Below, piece after piece: positions 60,643 to 64,000 of a stretch of DNA of 64,000 nucleotides. Each line of letters starts with the position of its first letter. Position 1 is the stretch's first letter. A model generated the notes under the pieces. It had not been told where the DNA came from and did not search any database. It saw only the letters and a program-made list of their open reading frames with translations. The position numbers and the translations under genes are program-made. The stretch covers positions 52,695-116,694 of the forward strand of contig NZ_JBEOMB010000020.1 of NCBI RefSeq assembly GCF_046000175.1, in the 5' to 3' direction. Source of the stretch: Rhodoplanes sp046000175 (GTDB taxonomy: Bacteria > Pseudomonadota > Alphaproteobacteria > Rhizobiales > Xanthobacteraceae).

Positions 60643-61305
60643 TCAGAGGCCCGGCGCCTCGTCCTTCCGCTCCCCGCGGGCGACGATCCGGAGCGCGTCG
60701 TCGGGCAACGGCCTCTGCAGGGCGAGCGCCTCGGCCGCCGGCGCACGGAGCCACGTCTCGACCTCGTCGTCGGTCCGCAGAATGACCGGCATCGCCTTCG
60801 GGTGGATCGGCGCCACCGTGGCGTTCGCGTCGGTGGTCAGGAAGGCGAACACGTCGCAGGTGACCTCGCCCTCCTTCGCCTTCCGCACGGACGTCCAGCT
60901 CGTCCAGATGCCGGCGAACGCGGCGAGCGGCCGGCTCTCGTCGAGCGCGAACCAGACCGGGACCTTCTTCCCCTCGGCCGTGGTCTCGTACTCCGAGAAC
61001 GACGTGAACGGGACGACGCACCGGCACCCCTCCCCGAGCCAGCGGCGCCAATGCGGGGACTTCACGTTCCGCACGTTCGTCACGCCGGGATCGGTGGTCC
61101 GGCCCTTCAGCGCGAACACCGGGGACGGCATGCCCCACCGCGCCAATGCCAGCTCCCGGCCGTCAGGGCCGACGCGGACGATCGGCGCCGTGTAGTCGGG
61201 AAAGACGCCGGGCATGGGCGGCAGGTTGCCGGTGGTGTCCCGCGCGACGCGGAAGAGCGCCCGGATCGCCGCCTGCCCCTTGGTGATCGAGTAGAGATTG
61301 CACAT
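60643..61305 (-). CDS. SOS response-associated peptidase (SRAP; YedK/HMCES family)
   Basis: A 220-residue SRAP protein starting MCNLYSITKGQAAIRALFRV; the catalytic Cys is residue 2 after Met removal. The active-site Glu is in VPFTSFSEYETTAEGKK and the His in APIHPKAMPVILRTDDE. It crosslinks to abasic sites in single-stranded DNA and protects them. It lies 4 bases after a 92-residue gene; an SOS box (61710-61724) lies upstream of that gene. The longer frames upstream of ATG 61305 are not coding. Confidence 0.92.
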   Translation of the reverse strand: MCNLYSITKGQAAIRALFRVARDTTGNLPPMPGVFPDYTAPIVRVGPDGRELALARWGMPSPVFALKGRTTDPGVTNVRNVKSPHWRRWLGEGCRCVVPFTSFSEYETTAEGKKVPVWFALDESRPLAAFAGIWTSWTSVRKAKEGEVTCDVFAFLTTDANATVAPIHPKAMPVILRTDDEVETWLRAPAAEALALQRPLPDDALRIVARGERKDEAPGL

Positions 61306-61309
61306 CAGC

Positions 61310-61588
61310 TCAGGGGAAGCCGGTCGAGCCCTCTCGGTCAACGTCGTGCTGCTGCGCCCCGATGTCGTCCGGGACCTCGCCGAAGGCCCGCAAGACGACC
61401 GCCTCGTCGAAGTCCCCGGTGTTGGGGTCACCGGACCGTGAGAAGGCGACGGCTCCCGCGTTGGTGGGCGCGGACGCCAGCGCAGCCGCCCGCCGGATCG
61501 CCACGGCGGCATGGGGGCACTCGACCGCCTCGCCGGGAGCAAGGCCCTCGTCGAGCCGCACGAAGGGCAACGCCACATAGTAGATCAT
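61310..61588 (-). CDS. Hypothetical protein, 92 aa, in operon with SRAP gene
   Basis: A 92-residue protein starting MIYYVALPFVRLDEGLAPGE, rich in Ala and acidic residues, with SRSGDPNTGDFDEAVVLRAF near the end. ATG 61606 (MSVRLAM) is an alternative start. GGTGAGGTTGGCC lies before ATG 61588. The stop is 4 bases before the SRAP start. The family is not recognised. Confidence 0.65.
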   Translation of the reverse strand: MIYYVALPFVRLDEGLAPGEAVECPHAAVAIRRAAALASAPTNAGAVAFSRSGDPNTGDFDEAVVLRAFGEVPDDIGAQQHDVDREGSTGFP

Positions 61589-61709
61589 GGCCAACCTCAC
61601 CGACATGAAGCCGCGGCCGGGACGTCGCCGAACGAGCGGGGCCGCGGGCGGCTGGTCGGGGCCGGACGAGAGCACCGTAGCGCCCTTGCGGATTGACGGC
61701 CACGGAAAA

Positions 61710-61724
61710 GTTCTCACTTTGTTC
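61710..61724. promoter_or_regulatory. LexA (SOS) box, GTTC-N7-GTTC
   Basis: GTTC-TCACTTT-GTTC is an exact alphaproteobacterial SOS box, 2 bases before the start of the plus-strand 61727 gene and 121 bases upstream of the minus-strand operon that contains the SRAP gene. Its position beside an SOS-associated gene makes it credible. Confidence 0.7.
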
Positions 61725-61726
61725 AC

Positions 61727-61996
61727 ATGATCGAGACCTTGGGCGAGGCCCTGGACGCGAGCTGGCGGGTCCACATGCGGTGCGCATGGGGGACGCGGGA
61801 GGCCATGAAGTCCGTGCGGGAGTGCCGCTTCGGTGCCGAGCTGGACATGCAGACGCTCGTCTGCACCCGCGGTCGGGCCTTCCCCATCGCCCGCCTCGCC
61901 GAGCGGCTCCGGTGCCCGAGGTGCGGGAGCCGGCGGGTGGCAGTGGTGTTCGATCCGCCCGCGACCGGCGGCCGGGCCTTGGCGGCTCGGAGGTGA
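61727..61996 (+). CDS. Hypothetical protein with Zn-ribbon-like C-terminus, 89 aa
   Basis: An 89-residue protein starting MIETLGEALDASWRVHMRCA. The C-terminal RLAERLRCPRCGSRRVAVVF has a CxxC pair; further Cys residues (CAWG, CRFG, LVCTRG) could complete a zinc site. The ATG comes 2 bases after an SOS box with no room for a ribosome site, so a leaderless transcript is possible. The TTGACG at 61692-61697 is a candidate -35. The family is not recognised. Confidence 0.6.
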   Translation: MIETLGEALDASWRVHMRCAWGTREAMKSVRECRFGAELDMQTLVCTRGRAFPIARLAERLRCPRCGSRRVAVVFDPPATGGRALAARR

Positions 61997-62320
61997 CGTT
62001 CCTGTCCCCACCCCTAAGGACCACTCTCCTCCGAAATGAAGCTGAAATACCGCGTTTGGTCGCGGGGTGCCGTCCCGCTCGCGAGTCGAACGCCATCGGG
62101 TTGGACCTTGCGACCGGCTCCGTCTGCGGGGAGGGGCCACAAGACACCACCGCTTGAACTAAAGCGAAGGGGAAAACACAAAATATAGTTGACTTGTGTC
62201 ATTCCAATTCGCGTCGGGAATCACTAGATTTCTCGCCACTCCCGTAGCCTGAACCCTCGCCCTAGGGCGAGGACCCGTCCTAGACGGTGGTCCTTATGGG
62301 CCTAGGGCTACGGGACGCCC
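61997..62320. other. Intergenic region with a structured-RNA-like element
   Basis: No gene is supported in these 324 bases. Composition turns AT-rich at 62160-62220 and then forms a highly structured segment at 62241-62314 (separate entry). Confidence 0.5.
62241..62314. other. Nested inverted repeats, three-way-junction-like structure
   Basis: Outer stem CCCGTAGCC (62241-62249) / GGCTACGGG (62306-62314). Inside is a perfect 18-bp palindrome CCTCGCCCTAGGGCGAGG (62255-62272), then CCGTC-CTA-GACGG (62275-62287) flanked by GGAC/GTCC. It can fold on either strand. It begins 6 bases after the stop of the DUF3800 gene (minus) and may be its terminator or a structured RNA. Confidence 0.6.
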
Positions 62321-63061
62321 CTATTTCAGCCTCCGGTGCCAAATTGTAAATCGTCCGCTTTGGGCGGTATCGGCGAACACGTCTTTGATCCCGGCAGATC
62401 TCATGATGTAATCTGATAGATATATTTTCGCCGATGAAGCATCTGAAGACTCGTTGTGGCGGTTTAACTTGTATGCCAGAGCACCAATAAAAATATCAAC
62501 AACTTGTATTTCGCGACATACTTTCGAGTCGCGAAATTGCACTCTACGAAATGGCCACTCTCTGGGGTCGCCGTTCTTGCGGGCCCCTCGATTGAGTATC
62601 AATCGCAATTCTTCTAATGAATTCGGCGTCCGCCTTTCATCTGGATAGATGTGGAATAGCCTACCTCTGTACAGTCTCCGAAATTTTTGGCAGAGTTGGT
62701 ATATCTCCTTGTTAAATCCGATCTCTCGGGACCCATCATTGAACTGTTTGTCTTTCAATTTCTTTGTGTCTATGACAATCGTGTGAATATCGAACGGCTC
62801 ACAGGGCGGAGGATTCGCGAAAAAACCGTCCACTAAACGTATATAAGCAGGCAGTTTTGCTTTCGATACTTTGCCCCATTTCATTTCACCCACACTGTTC
62901 AGTTCAGGGCTTCGTATTGCGGAAGTAAACTTCGCGGCGCCCAGCATAGAAAGATTGTGAATTATGAGCCCGCCGATAACGATGTATTCGTGCCTATTCT
63001 GGCTTGTTTCATCGATATAGACTTCGCTCAACTCACTAGCGGATGCAGGGACGCGTGCCAT
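62321..63061 (-). CDS. DUF3800 family protein
   Basis: A 246-residue protein. The N-terminus VYIDETSQNRHEYIVIGGLI is the DUF3800 signature (strand with D-E). Later features are VIDTKKLKDKQFNDGSREIG, FHIYPDERRT and VVDIFIGALAYKLNRH with the conserved D of an RNase H-like fold. DUF3800 proteins are often found in mobile elements and near defence genes; function unknown. AT-rich coding relative to the rest of the window marks recent transfer. ATG 63061 starts MARVPASASELSEVY; longer frames are possible. Confidence 0.85.
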   Translation of the reverse strand: MARVPASASELSEVYIDETSQNRHEYIVIGGLIIHNLSMLGAAKFTSAIRSPELNSVGEMKWGKVSKAKLPAYIRLVDGFFANPPPCEPFDIHTIVIDTKKLKDKQFNDGSREIGFNKEIYQLCQKFRRLYRGRLFHIYPDERRTPNSLEELRLILNRGARKNGDPREWPFRRVQFRDSKVCREIQVVDIFIGALAYKLNRHNESSDASSAKIYLSDYIMRSAGIKDVFADTAQSGRFTIWHRRLK

Positions 63062-63289
63062 GGCGGTCAGTTCAGGGCGGAGATCAGCAGCATCAGAGTT
63101 TCGCAGATGCAGCGCGGTCGTTCGGTTGCGACGAGTCTGAGAAGAAGTTGACGCCGCTCTCGGGATGGTTGCAAGAGACAAAAGCAGCGACTAGGCGCAG
63201 GTCAGTCGCGAGCGGCCCCGCCGCCGCCTCCAAATCGAGGGCTGAACTTATCCACGTGGGCGGCGTTTTTCTGAAAAGCGGGGTTTGTG

Positions 63290-63487
63290 ATGAAGGTCGC
63301 TCCGGACGACGAGCCATATCCAGAGGCAGAAAAAGCTGACGAGTTCGCCCGGCGATTATCAAGTCTTGGGCGCGACTTGGGGGTTCGGGTCATCGGAAAC
63401 CCCGTTCTCGTGGTGCTCGAACAGGACGATTACAAATTCGATTATGCGGTGGATGCAGGAAGCCACCTGTTATTTGGGAATTCGTAG
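63290..63487 (+). CDS. Hypothetical protein, 65 aa
   Basis: A 65-residue protein starting MKVAPDDEPYPEAEKADEFA and ending VDAGSHLLFGNS, with LGVRVIGNPVLVVLEQDDYK in the middle. GCGGGG lies upstream. GTG 63287 is an alternative start. It overlaps the end of the convergent minus-strand gene by 18 bases. The family is not recognised; whether it is expressed is uncertain. Confidence 0.45.
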   Translation: MKVAPDDEPYPEAEKADEFARRLSSLGRDLGVRVIGNPVLVVLEQDDYKFDYAVDAGSHLLFGNS

Positions 63488-64000
63488 ACTGATCCCGCTG
63501 CCTGGACCGGGCGGTATCCCGAGGGCAGACTCAACGCCTTGGCTCACACGTAGATCAGTCAGAATAGTAGTGGGCTCAACGAGAAGGCCGATTTTCTGCT
63601 CTGATTCTTGCCTGGGATTTTTCGAATATCGAGCCCTGTATACTTGCAGCCGCTGAATGCCCTGATCGATTGCGTACGACGAGAGGCCCCTACAGAAGAA
63701 ATTGTTATATTCTGCCTCCGCTAATACTTGACTCGCATTATGCGGGATGTCGACCCATGTATATCCACCTTTCGGCTTCTTCCGTTGTGCTTGCTTGTTG
63801 AGCATCCCGTTCGCAATTATCGTCTGTGCGAGACTATCGTCTGTACCAAAACGTGCTGCTTCGCGAAGAACATCGGCCCACTGTCCTTGGCCTTGTTGTG
63901 TTAAATACGAGCTTATGTAAAGGCGCCCGCTCGCTTCATCTCGATTGATTTCTTCGATCATCTTCAAACGAACCGGGTCAATCAGAGCCGATCCGAGAAG
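63470..64000 (-). CDS. Hypothetical protein, 5' end beyond window
   Basis: The frame is open to the right edge and ends at 63470. The last ~177 residues include MIEEINRDEASGRLYISSYL, QGQWADVLREAARFGTDDSL, GGYTWVDIPHNASQVLAEAE and YRARYSKNPRQESEQKIGLL. It has no TM helices and an AT-rich coding style like the DUF3800 gene. The N-terminal domain is not visible, so no function is proposed. Confidence 0.75.
   Translation of the reverse strand, partial: LLGSALIDPVRLKMIEEINRDEASGRLYISSYLTQQGQGQWADVLREAARFGTDDSLAQTIIANGMLNKQAQRKKPKGGYTWVDIPHNASQVLAEAEYNNFFCRGLSSYAIDQGIQRLQVYRARYSKNPRQESEQKIGLLVEPTTILTDLRVSQGVESALGIPPGPGSGISLRIPK

Noticed and set aside
1..64000. CRISPR arrays, rRNA genes, complete insertion sequences
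   Set aside because: No regularly spaced direct repeats, no rRNA-like segments and no transposase with terminal inverted repeats were seen.

Overview
The window is high-GC DNA (mostly well above 60% GC), densely packed with genes of alphaproteobacterial type. Indications are the PetA-type Rieske protein, CydABX/CydDC, the AioBA arsenite oxidase, and two copies of the direct-repeat SOS box GTTC-N7-GTTC. A member of the Hyphomicrobiales (Rhizobiales) is my best guess; the species cannot be read from the sequence. The left ~48 kb looks like settled, chromosome-like DNA with many arsenic genes. The right ~15.5 kb looks like a mobile island, with mixed base composition, recombinases, toxin fragments and decayed phage genes.

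Layout. 0-10.8 kb: end of a DUF134 regulator gene, an orphan Rieske protein, a NifX-like protein, a YbgC thioesterase, the full cytochrome bd module (cydA-cydB-cydX-cydD-cydC), and small membrane/periplasmic proteins. 10.9-15.0 kb: a five-gene minus-strand operon of unknown function ending in a Tat-exported metallo-beta-lactamase-fold protein and including a ~10-TM membrane protein. 16.3-23.4 kb: a beta-oxidation operon (acyl-CoA ligase with a one-base frameshift, thiolase, 3-hydroxyacyl-CoA dehydrogenase/enoyl-CoA hydratase, acyl-CoA dehydrogenase). 23.6-48.3 kb: an arsenic region with an ArsP-type permease, thioredoxin-like protein and ArsR; an ArsR-ArsC fusion, PstS, glutaredoxin-type ArsC and ACR3; AioBA; a convergent respiratory cluster built on a second molybdopterin enzyme (catalytic subunit, 4x[4Fe-4S] subunit, diheme c, TorD chaperone, heptaheme c, cytochrome b); a periplasmic-binding-protein/kinase/response-regulator set; then thiolase, ArsH, an MFS transporter, ArsM, ArsR and a TSUP permease. 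48.3-64 kb: toxin/immunity cassettes beside copies of a repeat that resembles a tRNA-Ser 3' end, a tyrosine integrase, a serine recombinase, a Panacea (DUF4065) antitoxin-like pair, RNase HI with a catalytically dead paralogue, an SF2 helicase, decayed BRO antirepressors, an SOS-response-associated peptidase, a DUF3800 protein and an edge-truncated gene.

How the genes may work together. Arsenate can be reduced by two ArsC types and the arsenite exported by ACR3. Arsenite can alternatively be oxidised in the periplasm by AioBA, methylated by ArsM, and organoarsenicals handled by ArsH and the ArsP-type permease. PstS may bind phosphate in the presence of arsenate. The second Mo enzyme with its b-type and multiheme c-type cytochromes looks like a quinone-linked periplasmic oxidoreductase; its substrate cannot be read from sequence, but the arsenic context makes arsenic or sulfur oxyanions the leading candidates. 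Two putative SOS boxes suggest that part of the right-hand island responds to DNA damage. The most promising poorly understood systems are the second Mo-enzyme cluster, the 10.9-15.0 kb metallo-beta-lactamase/membrane operon, the Panacea pair, and the repeat-flanked toxin cassettes.
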